A stretch of 64,000 nt of DNA from Amblyornis subalaris (Eukaryota; Chordata; Aves; Passeriformes; Ptilonorhynchidae). Where the stretch lies: the NCBI GenBank assembly GCA_018881555.1, contig JACAXG010000109.1:2165251-2229250 (forward strand), in the 5' to 3' direction. Each line of letters opens with the position of its first letter. Within the stretch, counting starts at the first letter, position 1. Below, piece after piece: positions 53,411 to 64,000 of the stretch. The notes beneath the pieces are model-generated. The model was not told the DNA's origin and ran no database searches. It was given only the letters and a program-made list of their open reading frames with translations. Position numbers and translations under genes: made by a program.

Positions 53411-53630
53411 ACATGGGCCAGAGCAATCCCAGACACGACTACAGACTGGTAGAAAAACTCATTGCGAGCAGCCCTGCAGAGAAGGATTTGAGGATGAGGG
53501 GCTGGACATGAACCAGAAATGTGCACTTGCAGCCCAGAAAGACAACCATATCCTGGACTACACTGAAGAAGTGTGACCTGCAGGTTGAGGGAGGTGAGTC
53601 TGATTCTCTATGCTGCTTGCATGAGACTCC
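53411..53630 (+). mobile_element. CR1 LINE internal RT fragment
   Basis: The segment matches the CR1 reverse-transcriptase C-terminal coding region: GGGCCAGAGCAATCCCAG, GAGCAGCCCTGCAGAGAAGG, CTTGCAGCCCAGAAAGACAA and GAAGTGTGACC in order. Stops and small indels break the frame. It lacks the 3' untranslated region and the terminal repeat. It ends abruptly before a 15-base T tract, so it has lost its own 3' end by deletion or rearrangement. Confidence 0.88.
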
Positions 53631-53636
53631 ATTAAA

Positions 53637-53651
53637 TTTTTTTTTTTTTTT
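53637..53651. repeat. Poly-T, 15 bases
   Basis: An uninterrupted T run that abuts the broken end of the CR1 fragment. Confidence 0.85.
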
Positions 53652-55190
53652 GTCAATTCAAATTCTACATTAAAATTAAATTAATATTAAAAAAATAACC
53701 AAAAGAATATAAATTACTCCAAGAAAGGCAAGAAAGAGCTTCACGACTTTTGGAATATTTTTTATAAGTTTGCTTTTGAGAACGGCTTTAACCAATTTCT
53801 CCGCTTCTAACATAGCATCTTTGGAAGAAATAAAAAAGAAATTCAAACAATTTTTCCCATAAGACAAAGTCTCCTAGGAAAAAATATTGATAAAATGCAT
53901 ATTTGCTTTTACTTCTTTTTCTGGGCAACAAAATGGGATTTTGTGTTCTTTATATAGAAATGCTTATATTGTTATTTCTTGTGGAAATATGAGTTGCCTG
54001 GTGAAAACCATGTGAGATAAGGCAGAGTATTTTTCTGTACTGCTAGTTTTCCAGCCACTGTGATGTGTGGTTCACACACAACTAGTTAAGAATAGTTGAA
54101 ACTACTGAAGAGTGTGTTCATTGGCTCCTGTTGGTGTAAATTTTCTTACATCTGATAACACTGTTAGGATGTTAGTTTCCACCGGTTGGGAGTTTGCACA
54201 GTATTCACCCATCTTTCAGTACCAGACTATGGANCTTATCCTGAGCTCTTGTGAGATTCAGCAGAGTTCAGCTGCAGGAGATTTAATCATTTGGAACAGT
54301 AAAACAGGTCAGAGTGCAACTATGCTACCTGGATAAAGTGCTGAGGATTTGTCTACTGTTGCTTAGTTTATTTCTTTGATATTCACAATTCTTATTGTGT
54401 TTTATTTCTTGGAAAAAGTTACATTTATTCTATGACCTTTAGGAAATGGTGCCACCAAAATACAATATTACTGATTACTGCTGAAATTCCATTTATTTTT
54501 AATTCCTTTCTTCTAGAACTAATAAAGTCTTCTGTGCATAAACTTTGCATAAATGAAAGTTAAACTGCTATCAGTGATTGTCATAATGTGGCTATAAATA
54601 CCATCAGATGCATTTTTTGTTTATTTATATATTTATTTTTTTAAAATAAGCAACACTCACCATTTTCAAAGCAAAGCTGCTAACATTAAGTTGCAAAGAA
54701 TTCAAGTAACTGGGTGAGCAAAGCATACTTTGAAAATATGTTTGACAAAAAAGGCTTGTAACTGCTTGGTTTTCCTCACTTCCTACTTATATGTTATTCA
54801 GGAAATTATAGCAGTTGCTTATTATGAAGGAGTTATTTTAACCCTACTGTTATTGAAGTTGTATAGAAGTTCTATAAAGTATTTCCAATTGGCTAGTATT
54901 GCAGTCACAATGAATATAATTTCTAATAAGGTACCTTTTAAGGACATACCCTTATTGAATTATTAAGCAGGAATTCTGAGTCTTAGCACACTTTTCAAAA
55001 GGACTCTTTTGAATGCTTATAAAATGTGACTTAAAACTGCGGTAACAAACCCTTGGTACAAGACAGAAAAAGACCCAAAAGCAAAGTAAATCAGAGCAGT
55101 GACGGTCTAGTGAAGGTGGTTTAAATAAAAGGCATGGTCAGCTAAGGGATGTTCCCCAACTCAAAGCAAGGTCATCACACAGAGAATTCA
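53652..55190. other. Unique AT-rich block
   Basis: No gene recognised. Frames such as 54112-54336 plus and 53867-53676 minus are short and resemble no known family. Confidence 0.55.
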
Positions 55191-55192
55191 AG

Positions 55193-55383
55193 TCATAGAA
55201 TATCCTAAGTTTAAAGGGACTCACAAGGATCATCAAAGTTCAGCTCTGCACAGGACACCCCCAACAGTCACACCATGTGCCTGGGAGCATTGTCCAAATG
55301 CTTCTTTAAACTCTGGCAGGCTTGTGCTGTGACTGCTTTCCTGGGGAGCCTGTTCCATTTCCTTAGGAAGCCTGTTCCAAGTC
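55193..55383 (-). mobile_element. CR1 LINE 3' end, minus strand
   Basis: Read on the plus strand: TCATAGAATATCCTAAG, then AGGGACTCACAAGGATCATC, CTCTGCACAGGACACCCC, TGGGAGCATTGTCCAAATGC and GGGGAGCCTGTTCC. This is the reversed 3' untranslated region and end of ORF2 of an avian CR1. An AGCCTGTTCCA word is repeated 28 bp apart near the right end, possibly a small local duplication. It is 5'-truncated near 55383. Confidence 0.93.
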
Positions 55384-57474
55384 ACATTTGAGCAGTTCTG
55401 GAATCTGTTCTATTAAACACCAAAGGGCCCAATGACAGTGGAACACAACACAAATGAACAAATGAAGAAATGCACACACACACACATGCACACACACAGA
55501 GAAACACAGACATACTTATAGATTGATTAATCCCCGGAATGTGCCCAGAGATAATGTCAGAATTGGACAAACAGTGATATAATCAAACCCTTAGATAAAA
55601 TCTGACTACATATTAAGACCTTGCAAATGTTCTCTTCACTCACAAACTAGAATAAAAACCTACACCAAAATACTCAGAGGCAGTTCTCTACTTGAACTTT
55701 CCTGTTCATGTAATGAATAGTTTGAAATCGATCTTTGTATCAATTCATATCAAGGAATTGCTAAGAATTTTACCTTCAAGTCCAGTTGAAAGCAATTTTG
55801 CTCACAAAAACAGTTCCATTTAAGTAATTTGGATGAATAAAGGCTGCAGCATCAGACTCCTAAAATGTGAACTTTTGCATTACTAAGCTAATTGAGAAAG
55901 ATATAATATTCCTTTGAACACAATGTTAACTGTTTTCCTTTTTTTCTCAATAATATAATGAAGTTCTTGTGTTTGTCATAATGAATCCAGTCTTTTAAGC
56001 ACTCTTTGTGTGTAAAGGGCAGTGGCGCTAACTCGGCACAGAGCAGGAATGCTTTACAGGATGTTTCCAGATAGTGGAAAATGGTTCCAGTACGCCTAAT
56101 AAGAATGCTAAGTTAAAGAGAGAATCAAAAGATGTAAACACACTTGCTTTCTTTACATGATTCTCACTAGCTTCTCCATGCAGGAACAAATATACCTATG
56201 GTGAATATTTACTTATCTTTCTTTTCCATATGAAATATTTGTCTGCCCTTGGCCTTGTCTTCATCTTGGGGCAGGATTGTGTTAAGCAAAACAAAAAAGA
56301 TAAGATAATATTCATCTCTGCTTGGCAACAGCAGCAAAGCTAGTGAAAAATGCATTCATCTTTGTCCATAGAAAAGTAGCAAGAACAAAATATATTTATG
56401 TTTCTTCCTGTGTATGTTAATAAGCTCAGGATAAAAAAAAAATATTTCTTTGTCCCTGATTCTAGAAATGGCAAGGACAAAATTACAGAAACCCCAGTGT
56501 TGCTTGCAGTAGGCAAGAATGATTGAAAACACTTTTAAAATGTTATTTGCAAGATCACACAGTATTTTGGGTTTTATTAACCCTATCGTTCTGTTAGTAT
56601 CAGGCCTCAATATTATATAAATTACTTTGAACTCAACATGCAGTCATGCCTCAAATTTTAAGAAAGACCTGACCATATGCCAGCAGCCAAGGAATCTCCA
56701 AATATTTGAATCAAATTTTATTGACTCAAGATTTCAATATTCTGTAATTGCTCCTTTAAATGTGCTTTCTGATTGTGCTGCAGGCCAGTTGACTTGATGT
56801 ACTATGACCCATGCAGTCTTTGGACTTTCTGAGTGTATTTTTTCATCATTCTAATAACAGTGCAGTATCTAAGCAATTTAAATAGTGTATTTATGAAAAC
56901 GCAAAGTTATGTGGATTTTGTCCGTGAAACTGATCTTGCACTTACAATAAAATTCGAGGAAATTTAAATTTTTGCTAAAATACTGTATTTTTATGTCAGT
57001 AATTCTATTGTATTTGTACTTGCAATCCCTTATTCGTCAGTTAAATGAAAGTCATTATGTTTTAATTCTAATCCTTTACTTATTTGTAATATAATTGAAT
57101 GACTTCAAGATCAAATTGCCATTTATCCAGAGTTGCACATAGTAGAACGGGGAAACCAGTAATTACTTCTAAGTACTAACAAGGATTTTTTAAAATTCAA
57201 ATTACCTGTAGGTCAAATGAGTTGCTGTCTTAAAGGACTTTGTGTTTTCATAGGTTTGTAAAGAAAGGATACATGATTTTTTGTAACAGTCCTAAAGCAT
57301 ATGTTCTATACATCAAAATCACTCCGAGTAGTATTTTACAGCTTCTTAAGATGTTTGAGATCTTAGTTCCTCCATACATTTGTCACATCTCAAAAGTCAC
57401 GCGTCCTTTCAATTTCTACAACACCAGCCTGAAAAATCATTGCCCTTGAATGGAAAATGTATGTATTTTAAAAC
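55384..57474. other. Unique AT-rich block with one CA repeat
   Basis: Contains an interrupted CA microsatellite at 55472-55499. No gene or other repeat is recognised. Confidence 0.55.
55472..55499. repeat. (CA)n microsatellite, interrupted
   Basis: Two CA runs separated by TG, about 28 bp in total. Confidence 0.9.
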
Positions 57475-57479
57475 ACAAC
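57475..57479. repeat. Left target-site duplication of the 644-bp LTR
   Basis: ACAAC directly precedes the LTR edge and is identical to 58124-58128. Confidence 0.75.
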
Positions 57480-57595
57480 TGTTACACCCCAAGTTACCCA
57501 AAAACCTGGGACTGAACCAAGATTCTCTTCTCTGGGTAGGGGCAAAGGGAAAATTCAACCAAAATTTTCCCAAGAGATAAAAATAACACACAAAA

Positions 57596-57602
57596 GTTTA
57601 CT
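57596..57602 (-). promoter_or_regulatory. LTR poly(A)-like signal
   Basis: AGTAAAC on the minus strand, followed by T/G-rich sequence as expected downstream of a cleavage site. Confidence 0.45.
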
Positions 57603-57883
57603 GGCAGAACTACAGAAAATTAGGGGACATTGGCAAAAGAGTAAAGGGTACACAACATCACTTTTCCCGGCATAAACTCAGCCCACTAAACACAGAAAAC
57701 CTTACAGCCCATCCAATGTTATGTTCTGTGAGAAGAAGTTAGAAAAAGAAGAAAGGGAGAAAAACAGGAAGATAGGACAGATATAGAAAAACAGGCATAG
57801 CTACCAACACCTGGTTCCAGCAATGAACTTCTCCAAAACGCAGGTAAGTGATGAAGAAAAAGTGAGCCACCTGGTGAGGGCTT

Positions 57884-57906
57884 CTTAAACCCTTGGCCCC
57901 GCCCCC
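57884..57906 (-). promoter_or_regulatory. LTR core promoter: GC box and TATA-like element
   Basis: On the minus strand GGGGGCGGGG (57906-57897), an Sp1-type GC box, precedes TTTAAG (57889-57884). Transcription would be predicted leftwards, starting about 25-30 bp further left, near 57855. Confidence 0.6.
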
Positions 57907-58123
57907 AGGCCTGCCCCTCCAGGTGGGACCTCTTGTGTCTCGGCCACTCAGGGGTCAGTAAGGTGACACCAAGGCCTCCAGTGTCTCTTGATGGACAGGT
58001 GCAGCAGGGCTGGGGTATGGGAGCAGGGCACTGCCTCACCAAGATAGAGCCTAACCCGTCCCCTTCCCCACAATTCCAAGCACCTCAAGATGTCTCGAAA
58101 CAGACTATATCCTGTTTCTGACA

Positions 58124-58128
58124 ACAAC
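58124..58128. repeat. Right target-site duplication of the 644-bp LTR
   Basis: ACAAC directly follows the terminal CA. The local ACAACAACA run makes the exact edge uncertain by 3-6 bp. Confidence 0.7.
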
Positions 58129-61100
58129 AAAGCTCTTTATCCAATTACTGGGCCCTCAAAGTCATACCTGTTCAGCCTGTTTTCCAGGAGAGGTAATTTC
58201 TGGAGATTTTTTCCCTCTAGGGCCAATCTGCGTTTAAAAATCTGAAAACACAGTAGAAGTGTCTTTGATAGGAGGACTGTGACTCTGTGCTCGAAATCTA
58301 CTTCATGGAAAAAATTTATTAATTTTTTTTTCCATAGAAAGTAATGGAGGTCTTCATGACACTTCCATGAGACAATATATTGAAAGGAAAATTTGACTCT
58401 AAGCACCTTGTGGTACCAAGGTATCATGATCTGAGTCTACTGGAATGTAATAAACTCCAAGGTTTGAGTCAGCCAGATGTGTGCCAGCTCCATCTTGGAA
58501 GACACATAGGTACAGTAGCATCGTTCTGTGCCCAAGCTAATATATTTTGCTAAGCATGGCAATGACTATTGGTGAACTCAGGTTGCTTTTTCAAGAGATA
58601 AGAACCATTGAAAGAACGGTCAATCATCTGAATGACACAAATTGTATTACAATCTGCAAGTCTTTTTTAGACCACATAATATCAGCTTCTATTGATAAAG
58701 ATTAAAATCTGTATAAGAACTGCAATTAGAACACATGGGAAAATTTTGAAGGCAGAAACATTTGGCATTAACTAGTTTTGGACATTTGAGAATATTTTTT
58801 CTCCTACCAGCAAATGATTGAGAAGATGTATTTCCCTGTCAGAAATCATGATGTTGGCTTGACAGGCTGGAGATCTTAATATCTTAGTCTCCAGGAGATG
58901 TTCTTAGGATATATTTTTGAAAGTCAGTCCGAAGAGCCTTATTTGCCATGTCAGATGCAAGGACCAACTGAGTAACTTATTGTAGTTAATGAAAGAAATT
59001 TGTATTTTTCTTCATGATTCTTTTTACAGACAAGTCTTTGACAAGAAGCCTGAAACCTTCTGCTTATGCATAATACAGATATTTTTTACTTTGTGCAGTA
59101 AGTTTGATTTTTGTTGCAGCTGTACAATGCACCTGTACAGAGAATGCAGAGGAAATCCAGCACTTTCAGGAAGTAACATATTATGCCATTGGTGTGGCAG
59201 CAGCACGGCTACTTCAGTGTAGCTATAACTATATTTCCAGGTTTCTGAAAATCACATACTATTTTATATATTCCTGTAATTCTCCAGGACAAATTTCACA
59301 GACAAAAGGCCACAGAAAGTTTCATCTGTGAAAGCACTAAGTCAAAGGGGGAAGACAGCACATAGTAACATTCATAATCAGGTTCTAAGCGTGGGAGGGT
59401 GGTGTGTATATTTCCTTCAGATTGTAAACCAGTATTCAATGAGGATTCCATTAAATCTAGAATTTGAATTATAACTAGAATTTCTTTATGTTCAACCTTA
59501 CTGCTTCTCTAGAGTGTATGAATGTTTGTCTGTATTCTTTAAAAAAAAAGTGGGGGCGGGATTTTTTTTTGTTTGCTTTGAGTTGGAACAAACACTTAAA
59601 CCACAGAACCGCTCACATTTCTTGCTGATTGAAGGAAAAGAGTAGAAATGGAGACAAACATAGCTTATACAGAAAATTTTAATAGTAGATATTTTAATAT
59701 TTGAATATTCTATTCTAATGTGATAGGTCAATATTATACTCTAATACCTTACTGCTATTTTATGCAGTATTTTTCTTTGTTGTTCCTTTTTGGGGTGGTT
59801 TTGTTGTTGTTGTTGTTGTTGTTGTTGTTTTTTAGTGAATAAGGTTTCTAAGAATATTTTTTTTTTTGGTAAAATCATACTACTGAATAGTGGTAAAGGG
59901 AAAAAATCTATTGGGCAAATACCCTCCTCAATCTATTATTTAGATTTTTAGTTGGTTTTTTTACTAATTTTTATTAAAAATTATGGATTTCATAAATATC
60001 TTTTTATAATTTTAAACCTTTGAACTGAGAACAGAAATGCTGACACAATGTAATTAACAGTGATAAGAGGTGCAATAATAATAATCTTCTGAAGTAATGT
60101 CATATTCAACTAAGAAACCGAGTATGACATGAAGAACACTTTGAGTTTTAGAGCTATGATTTTCTTTTTTTTCACTGCATTTTAACTCCTAAAGACAATC
60201 TATTTTCTGTTTCTTACATTAAAATCAAAATAAATCTGTATTGCTATAAATTTAAGAGGTAAAAGAGGTGTTGAAATTACTCATNGTATTTCCAATGTCT
60301 CTGAAATCTTCTGAAACTCTTAAATTGAAAATGCTCTCAAGCCTCAAATCAGAAAACACCTTAGTTAATAACATTTGTAGAATCAAATTCATCAAACAAG
60401 ATGATAATTTGATTATGAATACAAGACATTCTATGTCTTGGTTAATGAATAGGAGGTCATTGCTGGCTGTTACAAGGACAAACACTTTGTTCTTAGAACT
60501 CTTGGAATTTTAACAGGACAAATTTTTCAAAGACAAAACTACTGAACCAGTATGAACCAGTTATGGCCCACATTTTGAGTGTGTGTATGAATGAGAGACT
60601 TACATTGCAACTGCTTAGAAATCTAAGGATGAATTTGTCCCTCTGCATGCAACTCCAGATGAAATATACTCTAGCTCTGTGCATCTTTACTTTAAAACTT
60701 GTGAGGATGATTCAAGGCTTTGAAGTTCCAGTTTTTCTGAAGGGCTTTTCTTTCTGCTTTTTTCTTTATTTATTATCTGCATCTGCTAGCTGGACCCAGC
60801 CAGTACAAAGGTAAATTGGCTGATTGACAGCTCCTTCAAAAACAAATTAAAGCAGCCAAATAGAACATTAACTAAACTCCCAGTTTAAATAAGAATGAAA
60901 ATGCAATGCTGCTCTGAAAACTAAACCTGAGGTTACTGTATTCATGTTGCTACAGACAGGTAANTCGCTAGTGTAATAGGAAGTGATATGATAATAAATT
61001 CAGGCAAGGTGATGAGAAACATTCCGTTGCTGAATTATGAATGTGAGAAGTCCCCACAAGGCAAAGTTGTAAACTCAGAAAACACTAGGGTCATTCAAAT

Positions 61101-62399
61101 AATGATTGTATACATCTTGGGAAAATAATATTCAAGAAAAGGATGAACCTTGGTGTGTTGCATGGCCTTTTTCATTCTCAGTATTCAAGCATCACAGCTG
61201 CCATGCTGCAAGGCATGTTAAAAAAGAGAGATTACGTGCTGGTGGCTGAGATCTCTTCATCAAAAACCCAGCTCCATATGTGTCTAGTTGAAGAGCTTCT
61301 GTTACTTGACACCCACTGGGTGCAGTTGCAATTTAGCCTTTCCAGGAACTTTATTACCAAGCTCATTATTTACCTTTACTAAAATATAAATAGCAACACA
61401 TTGCACAAGAGATTCCAGTATAAGTGCAGACCAAGTATCTTTAGGACAAAACTGGCTTTCTGTCACCAGTTCTGAATGGCTGTAGGCTGTAGGAAGGCAA
61501 CATTTCTAAAGCAGGCGTGTTCTGCATGATTTGCTTGCCTGAACAAAATGGTGAAAAGACCATGCTAGAAACCCTTCTGTGTTTAACACACTTATGGGAA
61601 CACAAAAAACTTTTCACCTTATAGCCTGTGTCTAGTGATTTACAAGATATTAGCTTTCAATCCTAAGAGGATCTCAAACTCAGCAGTGGAAAAAAGTTAT
61701 TTGACCCATGTAAGAACTTAGAAATCCTTGAGCACTTGAAGGTGTGCTTCATTGAAGATACTCTAAGGAATGTGGAAGAACAGTAGTTGCCTTTACATCA
61801 CTGAAAGTACATTTTTAAAAGTCGCTTTCTCTTAGGATTTGTTGCTTAACTGGAATTGAAATGGCTTGCAAACTAATGTCAGCTATGTTCAAACTAAGAC
61901 CAGAAATTAAAAACAACCCAAAAGCCTCTGCCTTGCCAAAGTTAAAAAAGTGTTTAAATATTTAGTGTTGGAGTTTTCCAGCAATTGTTTTGAAAGTTTT
62001 CAGTTTTGAAACTGGTATCTATCTCAAATACATATATTTTCCCCACCACTGTGGGAATGTTATAATGTTGTTGCATTATTGAATAAAAATGGCAAAATTG
62101 ACATGTGGCAGTTCATTGAAATTAAGATATTTTACAAACTCACGGAGCTTTTACCAGTTGACATGTTTCTATCCCCAAGGATGATTTCTGTTCTCTGTAT
62201 TTAATTTCTTCATGGTTTAGAAAAAAGATTTGGTTCTCTTCAATAGCAATTAAAGTGAAATTGTAGTTTTCATTCTTTGGTATTTGTCCTAAGAAGCAGC
62301 TGATTTGGAGTGTATAATTTGTGGGGAAAGGAATGCAAATCAAGATAAAATTTTGATTTACTATGAATATATGTTAGTTACTTGAGGTATTGGCATATC
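58129..62399. other. Unique AT-rich block
   Basis: No gene recognised. It contains a TTG microsatellite at 59799-59828. Short frames near 59.0-59.3 kb and 60.25-60.8 kb overlap on both strands and resemble no known protein. Confidence 0.55.
59799..59828. repeat. (TTG)n microsatellite
   Basis: About nine uninterrupted TTG units followed by a T run. Confidence 0.9.
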
Positions 62400-62537
62400 A
62401 CACAGAGAATATTCTGAGTTGGAAGGGACCTACAAGGATCATCAAGTCAACTCCCAAGAGAATGGCCTGTACAGGGATCAAACTCACACTCTGGGCATTA
62501 TTAGCACCCTGCTTTAACCAACTGAGCTAATATCTTA
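62400..62537 (-). mobile_element. tRNA-Ile-headed SINE with CR1 tail (TguSINE1-like)
   Basis: On the minus strand the head reads TAGCTCAGTTGGTTA (A box, 62529-62515), then GCAGGGTGCTAATAATGCCC (anticodon arm with AAT at 62502-62500) and AGTTTGATCCC (B box, 62484-62474). This is clearly a decayed tRNA-Ile(AAT). It is followed by GGGAGTTGACTTGATGATCC, TTGTAGGTCCCTTCCAACTC and AGAATATTCT, which is a CR1 3' end. A tRNA-Ile head fused to a CR1 tail is the design of TguSINE1, described from zebra finch and reported as active early in Eupasseres. It would have been copied by CR1 reverse transcriptase. It is not a functional tRNA gene: the acceptor stem is lost and the CR1 tail is continuous with it. 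Confidence 0.92.
62474..62529 (-). promoter_or_regulatory. Internal RNA polymerase III A and B boxes of the SINE
   Basis: The A box (62529-62515) is nearly intact. The B box (62484-62474) reads AGTTTGATCCC against GGTTCGATCCC and is mildly weakened, including loss of the CpG. Transcription would run leftwards. Confidence 0.7.
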
Positions 62538-64000
62538 TTTCAATACATTAATAATGTTCAAAACCCAAAGTATTTGACTTCATATGTGTGTATATTAGTA
62601 TTTCATCATTATCCCTAGGAGAAATCATGGCTTTAAGGAAATAGCCCTTCTTGTTTCTATTTCCTTTTCATATCTTTGACATAGCTATAATAATAACTAC
62701 ACCCATATTGTCTTTGAAAACTACTTCAGAGGTAAATATTGTGACTATCTGGCAATGTGACACAAAAATGACAGTAACTTAATAGAAAAATGCAGTGTCT
62801 GTGAGCACTCATTCAAAAATCTATTGGTTGTGCTGATCAAACATGTCTTCATCCATTTTAATGTGTTTTGCAACTGCTTACAGGTTTATTTGTACTCAAA
62901 TGTTTAGGAAATTACTGAGTTTTGTAGGTACACACATATTCATATGCTAGCTGGCTGTGCAGAAACGACAGCATTTGCTTGTATTTATTAAGAATTTTTC
63001 CTTTTGGAAAAGACTAGCTTATTGACTGGCAACATAAAAAGAGGTGAGTGTCTCCATAACTAATCAGAAGTGGCAGCATAAGCTTTTCAAACAATGGTGA
63101 ATGGTGTATAAGGATCGTTCCAGACAGTTTATGTGTGATATAACTAACATGCTAATTGAGTATTCGAACAACAAGGTTAACTTTAATTGACTATGATAGT
63201 CAATAGCTGTATACCGGCAAAGCTGGAATCAAGATGGTTTCTGAGGAATTTTTCTTTGTCTTTTTGGCAGTTTTGGGCCTTCTAGTATAGTCTGATATGC
63301 TTTCAGATGACAATGGCGTTTTTTTTTTTTCTTTTTCTTTTTTAAATGGAGAATATTTTGGTAATAAAACGAAGTGGGTTCTAATAAATTATTTCATACT
63401 TGCTTTAATTCATGGATGTTTTTTCCAAGTATGCCATCAATAACAGAGCTAGCTGAAATACCAGTAAGCAGTAACTTGTCTCAAATACACTATTTTCCAG
63501 GATCCATTCATTGGGAAGTTTCTTGGAAACAAGAGACATTATCTCGGAAAGAACAGGTACCTGAAATCTATCCTACAGCCTAATGGCTGTAGCATTCAGT
63601 CTATGAGTAGGATAACACAATTACTCTGAAAAAAAAAAGAAAACAAAAAAAAAATCACTTGAGCTGAAAAGACCAGACTTTTAAAAGATATGAAACCAAA
63701 ATGAAGGGGGTTTGTGTCTACACAAGGAAATTTTGAAAGGAAATTTTGTTTATTTTTATTTTAAATACAGAATCTAACTGTCCTTTTGATGTCCTGGATG
63801 TTTCTGAGATGGCTTCAAAAGCATTTGTAAGAGCAGTAAGGAAATGGTCTGGAAATGTTGATATTTTAGTCTCACCATATATATTTTATAGCACTTTGAA
63901 ATATAATTGGCTACCATAAGTTTTCCTTGCAAGTTATATGAAAAGCTGTTTGCATCTGAATTAATCTGTCCAAATCAGAGTAACTGGAACAGGTTTTCAG
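62538..64000. other. Unique AT-rich block
   Basis: No gene recognised. A T-rich run lies at 63319-63342 and an A-rich run at 63629-63654. The last open frame (63374-63583) is short and unassigned. Confidence 0.55.

Larger units (their letters stand above)
57480..58123 (-). mobile_element. ERVL-type solo LTR, 644 bp
   Basis: On the minus strand the element starts TGTCAGAAACAGG and ends GGGTGTAACA, so it has TG...CA termini with an inverted repeat (TGT/ACA). Perfect 5-bp direct repeats ACAAC flank it (57475-57479 and 58124-58128), the length usual for ERVL-class insertions. In the minus-strand direction a GC-rich U3 carries a GC box just upstream of a TTTAAG TATA-like element. It is followed by a T-rich R/U5 with an AGTAAA poly(A)-like signal and the words TCTCTTGGGAAAATTTTGG and GTAACTTGGGGTGTAACA near the end. 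I recognise this layout from avian ERVL LTRs. No internal coding region adjoins, so it is a solo LTR. Confidence 0.88.

Noticed and set aside
54428..54440. ATTCTATGACC resembling a CR1 terminal repeat
   Set aside because: The upstream sequence has no CR1 3' untranslated features, so this is a chance match.
57719..58130. Minus and plus frames of 60-107 codons
   Set aside because: They lie within the GC-rich U3 of the 644-bp LTR and have no matching retroviral protein.
62464..62537. Functional tRNA-Ile gene
   Set aside because: The acceptor stem is lost, several stem positions are mismatched and the sequence runs straight into a CR1 3' tail. It is the head of a SINE.
1..64000. CRISPR arrays, operons, phage genes, integrons
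   Set aside because: No regularly spaced direct repeats with unique spacers and no prokaryotic gene organisation. All landmarks are avian retroelements.

Overview
The window reads as vertebrate nuclear DNA from a bird, most likely a passerine. It is AT-rich (about 60-65% by eye) and has many frames closed by stops. It carries several CR1 LINE fragments ending in the avian ATTCTATGAT-type 3' tail. Near 62.4-62.54 kb it holds a tRNA-Ile-headed, CR1-tailed SINE of the TguSINE1 type, a family known from Eupasseres. No operons, Shine-Dalgarno-spaced genes, CRISPR arrays or other prokaryotic features are present. I found no protein-coding gene that I can name. The window is best read as a gene desert or the inside of a very long intron, decorated by retroelements of different ages.

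Layout: 1-10 kb is unique AT-rich sequence with simple repeats. A CR1 3' end lies at 10.0-10.3 kb, a 20-bp minisatellite at 12.06 kb and a TA microsatellite at 12.63 kb. A compact 219-bp alpharetrovirus/ERVK-like solo LTR follows at 12.82-13.04 kb with a perfect 6-bp target duplication. From 15.7 to 16.9 kb there is a cluster of three CR1 pieces: one ancient minus-strand copy, one internally deleted minus-strand copy and one plus-strand 3' end. 17-26 kb is unique. The largest CR1 (RT domain to 3' end, internally deleted) occupies 26.16-27.28 kb. 27.3-47.5 kb is mostly unique, with an ancient CR1/L3-like relic at 37 kb, microsatellites, and one unusually long unassigned open frame at 42.8-43.5 kb. 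47.6-62.5 kb holds a CR1 tail, a 1.07-kb ERVL-type solo LTR, an internal CR1 RT scrap, a minus-strand CR1 end, a 644-bp ERVL-type solo LTR with a perfect 5-bp duplication, and the SINE.

The elements form a plausible age series. Degraded CR1/L3-like relics come first, then avian CR1 copies, then the passerine SINE, then solo LTRs whose target duplications are still readable. All retroelement coding pieces are broken, and no element here looks able to move by itself. About a hundred isolated single-base Ns are scattered through the window, so some frames carry an unknown residue. I found no convincing new biological system. The items most worth a second look are the compact LTR with duplicated CArG-like boxes, the tRNA-Ile SINE, the 248-codon open frame, and several candidate conserved non-coding blocks.
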